A stretch of DNA of 13,531 nucleotides, from assembly GCA_964560355.1 (NCBI GenBank), contig CAZLLI010000074.1, forward strand, positions 1 to 13,531, written 5' to 3'. This stretch comes from JAKEHA01 sp964560355 (GTDB taxonomy: Bacteria; Krumholzibacteriota; Krumholzibacteriia; WVZY01; JAKEHA01). Positions 1 through 7,241 of the stretch are shown in pieces (the first letter of the stretch is position 1; each line of letters starts with the position of its first letter). Under the pieces are notes generated by a model. The model saw nothing but the letters and a program-made list of their open reading frames with translations, had not been told where the DNA came from and made no database searches. A program made the position numbers and the translations under genes.

Positions 1-543
1 CACGAGGGTCACGATCACGGCCGCGGCTTCGAAGTAGACCGCGACCACGCCGCCGTCGCGAAACGATTCTGGAAACACGCCCGGCGCGAGCGCCGCGACC
101 ACGCTGTACGCGAACGCGACGCCGACGCCGAGCCCGATCAACGTGAACATGTTGAGGCTGCGGTTGCGCACCGACGCCACCGCGCGCCGGTAGAACGGGA
201 GCGCCCCCCACGTGCACACCGGCGTCGCGAGCACGAGCTCGATGAGCGTGCGCGTGCGCGCCGACACGAGGTGCACGCCCGCCATGTGACTCATGGCGAG
301 GAGCACGATCGGAATCGAGAACGCGACCGAGATCCAGAAGCGCCGCGTCATGTCGACGAGCTCGGGGTTCTCTTGCGCCTCCGCGACCGGGACTTCGGGC
401 TCGAGCGCCATGCCGCACTTCGGACACGTGCCGGGTCCGATTCTCCGCACCTCGGGATGCATCGGGCACACGTACACGCGGTCGTCTCCCGGCTTCGCGT
501 CCGCGCGCGGCGCGTGGTCGTGATCGTGACAGCATTCGCTCAT
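1..543 (-). CDS. copA: Copper-translocating P1B-type ATPase, N-terminal part (runs off left edge)
   Basis: Reading the minus strand from an ATG at 543 gives 181 residues with no stop before the edge. The protein opens with a Cys/His cluster (CCHDHDH, residues 4-10). A heavy-metal-binding domain follows, with CPMHP (26-30) and CPKCGM (40-45), and then hydrophobic helices at about 68-90, 98-112 and 130-150. This layout is that of Cu+/Ag+ P1B ATPases of the CopA/SilP type that carry a short YHS-like domain instead of a ferredoxin-like CxxC domain. The catalytic DKTGT, the CPC membrane motif and the ATP-binding domain lie outside the window, so metal specificity is inferred from the neighbours. 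Such pumps export Cu+ from the cytoplasm using ATP. The start lies 2 nt after the cusA stop, so it is the last visible gene of the cus operon. The family is well supported; the symbol is less so. Confidence 0.85.
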   Translation of the reverse strand, partial: MSECCHDHDHAPRADAKPGDDRVYVCPMHPEVRRIGPGTCPKCGMALEPEVPVAEAQENPELVDMTRRFWISVAFSIPIVLLAMSHMAGVHLVSARTRTLIELVLATPVCTWGALPFYRRAVASVRNRSLNMFTLIGLGVGVAFAYSVVAALAPGVFPESFRDGGVVAVYFEAAAVIVTLV

Positions 544-545
544 GG

Positions 546-3500
546 CTACAGCTTCAACTCCCTTCGCTTCCACACCAGAAAGATGGCCGGGTACACCAAC
601 AACTCCATCGCGAAGCTCGTGAACAGGCCGCCCACCATCGGCGCGGCGACGCGCTTCATCATGTCGGCGCCGGTGCCGACGCTCCACATGATGGGCATCA
701 AGCCCATCGACGCCGCCATCACCGTCATCATCTTGGGCCGGATGCGTTTCACGGCGCCGTGCACGATGGCTTCGTGGAGTTGAGGAATGCTGGCGAGCTT
801 ACCCGCCTTCTTGTACTCATCGTAGCTCAATTCGAGGAACAGCAGCATGAACACGCCGGTCTCGGCGTCGAGGCCCGCGAGCGCGATCATTCCCACCCAC
901 ACCGCGATCGACACGTTGTAACCGAGGAGATAGAGGAACCACACCGCGCCCACCAAACTGAACGGCACCGCCAGCATCACGATCATCGCGCGCACCGGCG
1001 ACTTGGTGTTGGCGTAGAGGAGCAGGAAGATCAGCAGAATCGTAATCGGGATGACGAGCTTCAGACGCTCACGCACGCGCAGCATGTTTTCGTACTGCCC
1101 GCTCCACACTAGCGAGTAGCCGGTGGGCATGGTGAGGCGGCTCGCGACGGCGCGCTTGGCGTCTTCGACGTAGCCGCCGATGTCACGGCCGGTGATGTCG
1201 ACGTAGACGTACGCGGCCAGCATGCCGTTTTCGTCGCGAATCATCGCGGGGCCGTTGACGAGCTCGATGTCGGCGAGTTCGCTGATGGGCACTTGGATGG
1301 GCGCGGGCGACGCGCTCGTCGTCGTTTGCGCTCCCATCTCCGTGCCGCCCGACGCGCGCGGCATCCCGCCCACGCGCGCAGTGACGAGCACGCGCCGCAA
1401 TTGGTCGAGGTCGGTGCGCAGGTCGCGCGGGTAGCGCAGATTGACCGAGTAGCGCTCGCGTCCTTCGATCGTAGTCGTGATGTTCTCGCCGCCGACCGCG
1501 CTCATGATGACCGCCTGCAGGTCGTCGATGGTGAGTCCGTAGCGCGCGAGCTCGGTGCGCTTGGGTACGAAGTCGACGAAGTAGCCGCCGCCCGCGCGCT
1601 CGGCGTACACGCTGCGCGTCCCCGGCACCTCGCGCACGATGGCTTCGATCTCTTCGCCCAGGCGCTGGATCTCGTCCAAGTTGGCGCCGAAGATCTTGAT
1701 GCCGATGGGCGTGCGCACGCCCGTCGACAACATGTCGATGCGGCCCTTGATCGGCATCGTCCACGCGTTGACGTTGCCGGGAATCTGCAGCGCGCGATCC
1801 ATTTCGTTGACGAGCTCGTCCCACGAGATGTGCTCGGGCCAGACGTGGCCGAGCACGCTGCGCAACGGCTTCGGCCACCCGCTGAAGAAGCGCTCCTTGG
1901 TGCGCCACTCGTCTTTCGGTTTGAGCACGACGGTGGTCTCCATCATGGAGAAGGGCGCGGGGTCGGTCGACGTGTCGGCGCGGCCGGCCTTTCCCCACAC
2001 GCGCTCGACTTCGGGGAACGTGCGCAGGATGCGGTCCTCGGTTTGCATGAGGCGCTGCGCTTCGGTGACGGAAAGGCCCGGCAGCGTGGTCGGCATATAA
2101 AGGATGACGCCTTCGTTCAAGGGCGGCATGAATTCCTGGCCGAGGCGCAGGTACACCGGCACCGTGGTGGCGACGATGAGCACCGACGCCGCGATCACCT
2201 TCTTGGGGTGGCGCAGCACCCAGCGGCACGGCGGTTCGTACAAGCGAAACAGCACGCGGCTCACCGGGTGCTTCTCCTCCGGGTAGTACTTCCCGACCAG
2301 GAGCGACGTCAGCATGCTCCCGAGCCAGCGCGGGCGCGCGCGAATCGCGTCCATGTGCACGAACATCATGCGCACCGCGGGGTCGAGCGTCACCGCGAGC
2401 AGTGCCGCCAGCGCGATGGCGAGCGTCTTCGTGTAGGCGAGCGGTTTGAAGAGCCGGCCTTCCTGGTCGACCAGCGTGAACACGGGTAGGAACGACACCG
2501 CGATCACGAGCAGCGAGAAGAACACCGATGGCGCCACTTCCTGGATCGCAGTGAGCAGCGTGCGGTGATAATCGCCCTGGCGCCCGCCTTCCTGCCACAG
2601 CTCGAGCTTCTTGTACGCGTTCTCGACCTGCACGATGGCGCCGTCGACCAGCACGCCGATCGAGATGGCGATGCCCGCGATCGACATGATGTTCGACGTC
2701 ACGCCCATGTGGTACATGGGGATGAACGAGAGCGCGACCGTCACCGGAATCGTAATGATGGGCACGAACGCGGACGGCCCGTGGAACAGGAACAGCACGA
2801 TGACGAGGCTGACGATGATCATCTCGACGATCAGCTCGTGCTTGAGATTCGAGATCGACTCTTCGATCAGGTGCGAGCGATCGTAGGTCGACACGATCGA
2901 GACGCCGGACGGGAGCGACGGCTTCAATTCCTCGAGCTTGTGCTTCACGCGTTCGATGACGTGGAGCGCGTTTTCGCCGTGGCGCATGACGACGATGCCG
3001 CCCACCGCGTCGCCTTCGCCGTCCAAGTCGGCGACGCCGCGGCGCAATTGCGGTCCCAGCGCGATGGTGGCGACGTCGCGCAGGAGCACCGGCGTTCCTT
3101 CCGGGCTCGACTTCACCACCACGTCTTCGAGCGCCGCGGTGTCCTGGATGTAGCCGCGCGCGCGCACCATGAATTCCTTGCCGCCCCATTCGATCAAGCG
3201 CCCGCCGGCTTCGTTGTTGGAGCGACGAATCGCTTCGATGATCTCCAGCATGCCGAGCCCGTAGCTCTGCAGGCGATTGGGATCGATGGTGACTTGGTAC
3301 TGCTTCTGGAAGCCGCCGATGCCGGCGACTTCCGCCACGCCGGGCACCGACTGCAGCGCGTAGCGAAGATTCCAATCCTGGAAGCTGCGCAAGTCGGCGA
3401 GGCTGTGCGTCCCCGAGCTGTCGACGAGCGCGTACTGGTAGACCCACCCGACGCCGGTCGCGTCGGGGCCGAGCGACGGCGCGACGCCGGGCGGGAGGGA

Positions 3501-3884
3501 CCCCGTAATCTTCTGCAGGTATTCGACCACGCGGCTGCGCGCCCAATAGATGTCGGTGCCGTCTTGGAAGATGACGTACACGTAACTAAAACCGAAGTCG
3601 CTGAAGCCGCGGATCGTCTTCACCTTGGGCGCGCCCAAGAGCGCCGTAATGATCGGATACGTCACTTGGTCTTCGACGATGTCGGGGCTGCGATCCCACT
3701 TCGTGTAGACGATGACCTGGGTGTCGGAGAGATCGGGGATGGCGTCGAGGCGGATGTTGCGCATCGTGTAGATCGCGTACACGAGCGCCACCGCCGTCAG
3801 CATGATCACGAGCACGCGGTTGGACGCGGCGAACGCGATCCACCGGTTGATCAACGAGTCATTGCGCGGTGAAGGAGTATTCAC
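546..3884 (-). CDS. cusA: CusA-type heavy-metal efflux RND transporter (Cu+/Ag+)
   Basis: This 1112-aa protein has the length and sequence of HME-RND inner-membrane pumps. CusA trimers use the proton gradient to move Cu+ or Ag+ from periplasm or cytoplasm through CusB and CusC to the outside. Family landmarks include GPDATGVGW near residue 140, the TM4 motif GVLVDGAIV with the proton-relay Asp at 414 (E. coli Asp405), and a C-terminal helix bundle. All three methionines of the E. coli Cu site (573, 623, 672) have counterparts: M597 in LYMP, M647 in SMMETT and M718 in RIDMLSTG. This favours monovalent Cu/Ag over the Zn/Co/Ni type. Two insertions relative to E. coli CusA, near residues 660-690 and 837-860, lie in the periplasmic part. 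The start is GTG at 3884, 10 nt after the cusB stop, with only a weak ribosome site, so the exact N-terminus is less certain. The stop is TAG. Confidence 0.95.
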   Translation of the reverse strand: MNTPSPRNDSLINRWIAFAASNRVLVIMLTAVALVYAIYTMRNIRLDAIPDLSDTQVIVYTKWDRSPDIVEDQVTYPIITALLGAPKVKTIRGFSDFGFSYVYVIFQDGTDIYWARSRVVEYLQKITGSLPPGVAPSLGPDATGVGWVYQYALVDSSGTHSLADLRSFQDWNLRYALQSVPGVAEVAGIGGFQKQYQVTIDPNRLQSYGLGMLEIIEAIRRSNNEAGGRLIEWGGKEFMVRARGYIQDTAALEDVVVKSSPEGTPVLLRDVATIALGPQLRRGVADLDGEGDAVGGIVVMRHGENALHVIERVKHKLEELKPSLPSGVSIVSTYDRSHLIEESISNLKHELIVEMIIVSLVIVLFLFHGPSAFVPIITIPVTVALSFIPMYHMGVTSNIMSIAGIAISIGVLVDGAIVQVENAYKKLELWQEGGRQGDYHRTLLTAIQEVAPSVFFSLLVIAVSFLPVFTLVDQEGRLFKPLAYTKTLAIALAALLAVTLDPAVRMMFVHMDAIRARPRWLGSMLTSLLVGKYYPEEKHPVSRVLFRLYEPPCRWVLRHPKKVIAASVLIVATTVPVYLRLGQEFMPPLNEGVILYMPTTLPGLSVTEAQRLMQTEDRILRTFPEVERVWGKAGRADTSTDPAPFSMMETTVVLKPKDEWRTKERFFSGWPKPLRSVLGHVWPEHISWDELVNEMDRALQIPGNVNAWTMPIKGRIDMLSTGVRTPIGIKIFGANLDEIQRLGEEIEAIVREVPGTRSVYAERAGGGYFVDFVPKRTELARYGLTIDDLQAVIMSAVGGENITTTIEGRERYSVNLRYPRDLRTDLDQLRRVLVTARVGGMPRASGGTEMGAQTTTSASPAPIQVPISELADIELVNGPAMIRDENGMLAAYVYVDITGRDIGGYVEDAKRAVASRLTMPTGYSLVWSGQYENMLRVRERLKLVIPITILLIFLLLYANTKSPVRAMIVMLAVPFSLVGAVWFLYLLGYNVSIAVWVGMIALAGLDAETGVFMLLFLELSYDEYKKAGKLASIPQLHEAIVHGAVKRIRPKMMTVMAASMGLMPIMWSVGTGADMMKRVAAPMVGGLFTSFAMELLVYPAIFLVWKRRELKL

Positions 3885-3894
3885 GGCGAACCCG

Positions 3895-5187
3895 CTACTG
3901 TTGGTGGCCCTGGTGTTCGCCGGCCTGGGTGTCGCCGGTCATCGCTTCCAGCGCGGCCTTGAGGCTCGACTCGCTGTCGACGAGGAAGTTCGCGGACACG
4001 ACGATGCGGTCGCCTTCGCGCAGGCCGTCGAGCAATTCGTACCAACCTTCGCCCTGCGCGCCGACTTTGATCTCGGTCGGGATCAGGTGGCCGTCGCCGG
4101 TATCGCGGAACGCGTACGTGTTGCGGCCGCTGAACATCACCGCTTCGGCGGGAATCGCGAGGCGTTCGCCGAGCGAGTAATACAGCGACGCGTCGCCGTA
4201 CATGCCGGGGCGCAGCAGCAATTCGGGGTTGGGAATCTCGAGGCGCGCTTGCAGTGTGCGCGTTTCCGGATCGATGGTGGGTGTCACGAAGATCACCTTC
4301 CCGCGAAACGATTTGTCGGGCCAGTACGGGAACGACATCTCCAGCGGCATGCCGACGTGCACGTACGGAAGGTCGGATTGATAGATGTCGGCGTCGCCCC
4401 ACACCTGGCTCAAGTCGGCGATGGTCATGAGTACTTCGCCCGCGAGAATCTTGTGCCCGGCGACGATATTGCGCTCGATGATGACGCCGCTGCGGTGCGC
4501 GTAGAGCGTCAGGTACTGTTCGACCGTGCGCGTCTTCTCGAGGCGGTCGATTTGCGCGTCGGAGACGTCCCACAATTCGAGGCGGCGTCGCGACGCCATC
4601 ACGAGCTCGTTGGCGTCCTGGCGCGTGGCGGGTTCGGCGCCTTGCAGCAGCTTGTCGCGCGTGTCGAGCGCGGTCAGGTACTCCTGCTGCGCCGACACCA
4701 AGTCGGGGCTGTAGATGGTGAGGAGCGAATCGCCCTTCGTCACTTGCTGGCCCGTCACCGACGCGAACAGTTCGTTGACCCATCCGTCGACCTTCACCGT
4801 CACGTGATGGAGGCGCGTCTCGTCGGCGACGATGCGCGCCGAGGTGCGCACTTCGCGCGACAGCTTGCGCTTCTCGACCGTCCCGAGCGCGAGACCCATC
4901 GTTTGCCGCGACTGCGGCGTGATGGATACCGCGGTGCGCTTGGGAACGGTGGAGGTGTGAGCCGCGTGCGTGGTGTCCGCGTGCGCGCCGTCGTCCATCG
5001 GCACCAGCTTCATCCCGCAGATGGGGCAGTCGCCCGGTTGATCCGAGATGATGGTGGGGTGCATCGGGCAGTGGTACTTGACCGCGTGCTCCGCGTGCTG
5101 TTTTTCGCCGCCGCACCCCGCGACCAACACGGCCGCGCCGGCGCCGAGCACCAGAACGATTGCGAGGATCCAGATTCGAGTCTTCAC
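3895..5187 (-). CDS. cusB: CusB-type efflux membrane-fusion lipoprotein with heavy-metal-binding domain
   Basis: This 430-aa periplasmic adaptor links CusA to the outer-membrane channel and is thought to receive Cu+/Ag+ and pass it to the pump. A hydrophobic N-terminus ends in a lipobox (VAGC), predicting lipidation at Cys25. A heavy-metal-binding domain follows, with CPMHP (40-44) and CPICGM (54-59). The usual adaptor body comes next: beta-barrel and lipoyl halves (VTVKVDGWV near 127; YAHRSGVI near 228), a central helical hairpin (about 160-220) and a C-terminal membrane-proximal domain. E. coli CusB instead binds metal with three N-terminal methionines and works with CusF; here the added domain may fill that role (inference). 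The start is GTG at 5187 with CGGAG about 7 nt upstream, 12 nt after the cusC stop. The C-terminus ends in a short His/Gln stretch. The stop is TAG. Confidence 0.94.
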   Translation of the reverse strand: MKTRIWILAIVLVLGAGAAVLVAGCGGEKQHAEHAVKYHCPMHPTIISDQPGDCPICGMKLVPMDDGAHADTTHAAHTSTVPKRTAVSITPQSRQTMGLALGTVEKRKLSREVRTSARIVADETRLHHVTVKVDGWVNELFASVTGQQVTKGDSLLTIYSPDLVSAQQEYLTALDTRDKLLQGAEPATRQDANELVMASRRRLELWDVSDAQIDRLEKTRTVEQYLTLYAHRSGVIIERNIVAGHKILAGEVLMTIADLSQVWGDADIYQSDLPYVHVGMPLEMSFPYWPDKSFRGKVIFVTPTIDPETRTLQARLEIPNPELLLRPGMYGDASLYYSLGERLAIPAEAVMFSGRNTYAFRDTGDGHLIPTEIKVGAQGEGWYELLDGLREGDRIVVSANFLVDSESSLKAALEAMTGDTQAGEHQGHQQ

Positions 5188-5199
5188 GTTTGCGCTCCG

Positions 5200-6441
5200 T
5201 TACTTTTCGCCGGCGGCGACGCCGATCGCGCGCTCGAGCGCGGCGAGCTGCGTCCCCAGCTCGGCGATCACCATCGCGTATTCCTTGCGCGTTTCGAGCA
5301 GCATACGCTCGCTGTCGAGGTAGTCGAGGAAGTCGACGCGGCCGGTTCGATACCCCGCCTCCGACGACGCGAAGGTCGCCTCGGCCTGCGGCAAGAGCGC
5401 GGTGCGGAAGCGATTCTCGCGGTCGCGCCCCGCGCGAGCGCGTGCAACCGTTTCTTCCACCTCGCGCGTGGTGCGCAGGGTCTCCGCGCGCAGCCGCTGC
5501 TCCGCGCTCTCGCGCATCGCTTCCGCTTCGCGCACCATCGCGCGCCGCTTGCCGATCCAAATCGGGAGATTGATCCCCGCCATCAGCTCCCACATCCCGT
5601 CCTGACTGAGCCCGTATTCGTAGTCGAAGCCGATCATGAAGTCGGGGATGTACTCGCGCTTGGCGAGGCGGCGTGACGCTTCCGCCATCGCGATCTCGTC
5701 GCGCGCGCTCGCGACTTCGGGCCGGCGCGCGTGCGCCGAGTCGACCAGCGCGACGCGGTCGATCACCGACACGTCCGGCATGCTCCACACCGGCGCGGGG
5801 AGCGGCAGCGACGCGTCGCGCGCGATCAATTCGTTCAGGCGCGCGCGCGAGGTCGCGAGGTCGCGCTCGTTGACGGTGGTCTCGTCGGCGACGCGCGAGA
5901 GCGCGAGCTCGATCTTCAAGATTTCCTGCTGCTCCGACGTCCCCGACGAGTAGCGCACCTGCGCGACGTCGCGCATGCGGCGCAAGAGTTCGCTCTCGCT
6001 CTCGAGCACGCGCGCCTTCTCGGTCAGTCCGACGTATTCGTAAAACGCGGTCTTCACCTCGAACTCGACGTCGAGCGCCATCGCGTCGGCGTCGCGGCTT
6101 TGCATGTCGGCTTGGCGCGCGCTCACGTCGCCGCGCAGCCCGCGCTTTCCGGGAAACGGAATCGGCTGCGAAAAGATGAGTTCTTGCCGGCCTTGGATGA
6201 TGTCGGGTGAGACGTAGTAGCCGTAGGTGAGAAACGGGTCCGGGAAGCCCTTGGCGACGCCGACGCGCTCGCGCGCCGCGCGCGCGCGCGCCACCGCGGA
6301 GGCGACGAACGGGTTGTTGGCGCGCGCGAGCACGAGATATTCGTCGAGCGTGGTCGGCGCGGGGGTCGACGCGGTCTGCGCGCCGGCGTCGACGGCGAGC
6401 GCTGCGATCGAGATTGCGAGCAAGAAAATCAGGTGCCTCAT
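5200..6441 (-). CDS. cusC: CusC/TolC-family outer-membrane efflux protein
   Basis: This 413-aa protein belongs to the outer-membrane efflux family, whose trimers form a beta-barrel and a long alpha-helical periplasmic tunnel docking onto CusA/CusB. It begins with a signal peptide (hydrophobic to about residue 20, cleavage near AGA-Q). It has two repeats rich in Ala/Arg/Glu heptads (about 30-215 and 230-410), the family motif SQPIPFPGKRG near residue 90 and its counterpart NLPIWIGKRRA in the second repeat. E. coli CusC is a lipoprotein; no lipobox cysteine is visible here. ATG at 6441 is chosen because the signal peptide starts there and AGGA precedes it. The frame stays open far upstream, but that extension is Arg-rich and has no family resemblance. 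It is the first gene of the leftward operon, and its promoter must lie in the divergent intergenic region. The stop is TAA. Confidence 0.93.
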   Translation of the reverse strand: MRHLIFLLAISIAALAVDAGAQTASTPAPTTLDEYLVLARANNPFVASAVARARAARERVGVAKGFPDPFLTYGYYVSPDIIQGRQELIFSQPIPFPGKRGLRGDVSARQADMQSRDADAMALDVEFEVKTAFYEYVGLTEKARVLESESELLRRMRDVAQVRYSSGTSEQQEILKIELALSRVADETTVNERDLATSRARLNELIARDASLPLPAPVWSMPDVSVIDRVALVDSAHARRPEVASARDEIAMAEASRRLAKREYIPDFMIGFDYEYGLSQDGMWELMAGINLPIWIGKRRAMVREAEAMRESAEQRLRAETLRTTREVEETVARARAGRDRENRFRTALLPQAEATFASSEAGYRTGRVDFLDYLDSERMLLETRKEYAMVIAELGTQLAALERAIGVAAGEK

Positions 6442-6445
6442 AGTA

Positions 6446-6450
6446 TCCTG
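6446..6450 (-). promoter_or_regulatory. Ribosome binding site of cusC
   Basis: On the minus strand CAGGA lies 4 nt before the ATG at 6441. Together with the signal peptide that begins there, it supports this start over the many upstream start codons in the same open frame. Confidence 0.5.
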
Positions 6451-6528
6451 GGGGCGGTTGAACGGTTTGCCCGCCTCCCCAAACGCAATCCCGGTGCCGC
6501 CCGCGGCCCGATCTATGCATCGATGTAA

Positions 6529-6554
6529 GACGTTACTTAATAGCCTGTTACGTC
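6529..6554. repeat. Imperfect inverted repeat overlapping a possible cus -10 box
   Basis: gacgttac (6529-6536) and gttacgtc (6547-6554) are inverted copies matching at 7 of 8 positions, separated by 10 nt. The spacer includes ttaata, which reads TATTAA on the minus strand and could be the -10 box of the cus operon. The size and placement suit a dimeric repressor or activator site. It matches no operator I can name with confidence. Confidence 0.45.
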
Positions 6555-6592
6555 GCCGGTCGTTTCCCGACCTTCCGGGGATGAGAAACAAA

Positions 6593-6630
6593 CTGGAGAA
6601 TATTGTCCAACATTGTGCAGTTTTCTCCAG
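6593..6630. repeat. Perfect 8-bp inverted repeat with 22-nt AT-rich spacer
   Basis: ctggagaa (6593-6600) and ttctccag (6623-6630) are perfect inverted copies. The spacer carries two attgt motifs 10 nt apart (6602 and 6612), one helical turn. The element sits in the AT-rich island midway between the two operons, about 70 nt upstream of the ccm -35 box. It may be a regulator site serving one or both operons; a hairpin with a 22-nt loop would be weak as a terminator and has no T-run. Confidence 0.5.
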
Positions 6631-6700
6631 CGAACGCGCGGGCGACGAATCCGGCAAGTTCTCCGCGCCGTGCGCGCGCGACGCGCGACGCAGCGGCCGA

Positions 6701-6730
6701 TTGAACCGGGCCGAACTCTTCGGGTATATT
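6701..6730 (+). promoter_or_regulatory. Sigma70-type promoter of the ccm operon
   Basis: TTGAAC (6701-6706) and TATATT (6725-6730) are separated by 18 nt and are close to the TTGACA and TATAAT consensus. Transcription would start near 6737-6740, giving a leader of about 30 nt before the ccmE ATG. TATATT stands out in a GC-rich context. It is the only well-formed promoter seen on the plus strand, and the tight gene packing downstream suggests it drives the whole ccm cluster. Confidence 0.6.
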
Positions 6731-6754
6731 GACGACAAGCACTCGGCCGCACAC

Positions 6755-6760
6755 GAGGGG
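6755..6760 (+). promoter_or_regulatory. Ribosome binding site of ccmE
   Basis: GAGGGG lies 7 nt upstream of the ATG at 6768. It decides the start in favour of this ATG over an in-frame TTG at 6729, which overlaps the -10 box of the promoter and so could not be in the transcript. Confidence 0.7.
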
Positions 6761-6767
6761 TTTCCAC

Positions 6768-7241
6768 ATGAATAGACAGAGACGATTCGCCGTCGGGATC
6801 GCGGTGATTCTGGCCGCACTCGGTTACTTCGCCTTCGTCGGCTATCGCGAGGGCAAGGCTTACTACAAGACCATCGATGAAGTCGCCGCCATGGGCGATG
6901 ACGCGATGGGGCAGCGCCTGCGCGTCGCCGGGTTGGTCAAACCCGGAACCATCGAGCGCCAAGGCAAAGACCTCACCTTCACGCTCACGCAACTGAACGA
7001 AGGCGTCGCGAGCGACCTCGTGGTGGCCTACACCGGCACCCAGGCGGTGCCCGACACGTTCAAGGACAACGCCGAAGCCGTCGTCGAAGGACACCGTCAA
7101 GCCGACGGCACCTTCGCGGCGGATCACATTCAAGCGAAGTGTGCCTCCAAGTACGAAGCGAAGTACGGCGCGAACGCGCAGCACCCGAGCCAGATCCCGA
7201 TGGGCGGGGCGGCCGACTCGGCGTCGGGCGGTTCGTACTAA
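6768..7241 (+). CDS. ccmE: Cytochrome c maturation heme chaperone CcmE, cysteine (CxxxY) variant
   Basis: This 157-aa protein (E. coli CcmE is 159) has one N-terminal membrane anchor (about 7-26) and a periplasmic OB-fold, with RLRVAGLVKPG (50-60), FTLTQ and VVAYTG strands. CcmE carries heme covalently from CcmABCD to CcmF. In classical CcmE the heme attaches to His130 in an HxxxY motif. The aligned motif here is AKCASKYEAK, so the attachment residue is Cys125, with Tyr129 kept. This CxxxY form is known from archaea, Desulfovibrio and some other bacteria, where it was described in systems lacking CcmH; here a CcmH-like gene lies two genes downstream. The tail is Gly/Ser-rich. It is the first gene of the operon, with its own promoter and ribosome site. 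Its TAA abuts the ccmF ATG. Confidence 0.93.
   Translation: MNRQRRFAVGIAVILAALGYFAFVGYREGKAYYKTIDEVAAMGDDAMGQRLRVAGLVKPGTIERQGKDLTFTLTQLNEGVASDLVVAYTGTQAVPDTFKDNAEAVVEGHRQADGTFAADHIQAKCASKYEAKYGANAQHPSQIPMGGAADSASGGSY

Larger units (their letters stand above)
6442..6767. other. Divergent intergenic region between cusC and ccmE
   Basis: This 326-bp stretch separates two head-to-head operons and contains no convincing gene; the open frames crossing it are upstream extensions or antisense shadows. It is partly AT-rich (about 6585-6628) in an otherwise GC-rich window. It holds a sigma70-like promoter for the ccm genes (6701-6730), an 8-bp inverted repeat with a 22-nt spacer (6593-6630), an imperfect 8-bp inverted repeat with a 10-nt spacer (6529-6554) and a small 5-bp dyad with a 5-nt loop (ggtcg/cgacc, 6558-6572). 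No minus-strand promoter with both good -35 and -10 boxes is evident. A TATTAA at 6542-6537 (minus) is the best -10 candidate but lacks a recognisable -35, as is common for activator-dependent metal-responsive promoters (inference). Confidence 0.7.

Noticed and set aside
1183..3546. Long minus-strand open frame of 787 codons inside cusA
   Set aside because: It lies in another frame of cusA, is almost all Arg/Ala/His/Pro and has no domain; it is a by-product of GC-rich codon usage.
546..3884. CzcA-type (Zn/Co/Cd) identity for the RND pump
   Set aside because: All three copper-site methionines and the adjacent copper-type ATPase and metal-binding domain favour Cu+/Ag+; the TM4 motif alone is ambiguous.
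3802..5676. Plus-strand open frame of 624 codons opposite cusB and cusC
   Set aside because: It is a shadow of cusB and cusC, with low-complexity Arg/Ala/Val composition and no recognisable motif.
6271..6292. Alternating CG tract (possible Z-DNA) within cusC
   Set aside because: It simply encodes Ala/Arg codons (ARARAARER) in a GC-rich genome, and similar tracts occur elsewhere in the window.
6558..6572. Small dyad ggtcg-N5-cgacc as a terminator or operator
   Set aside because: A 5-bp stem is expected by chance in GC-rich DNA, and there is no T-run; noted only as part of the intergenic region.
6729..6767. Upstream TTG start of ccmE adding 13 residues
   Set aside because: It overlaps the TATATT -10 box, lies upstream of the predicted transcript start and has no ribosome site; GAGGGG precedes the ATG at 6768.
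6442..6819. N-terminal extension of cusC to 539 residues
   Set aside because: The signal peptide and ribosome site mark the ATG at 6441; the extension runs through the promoter region and into ccmE and is Arg-rich noise.
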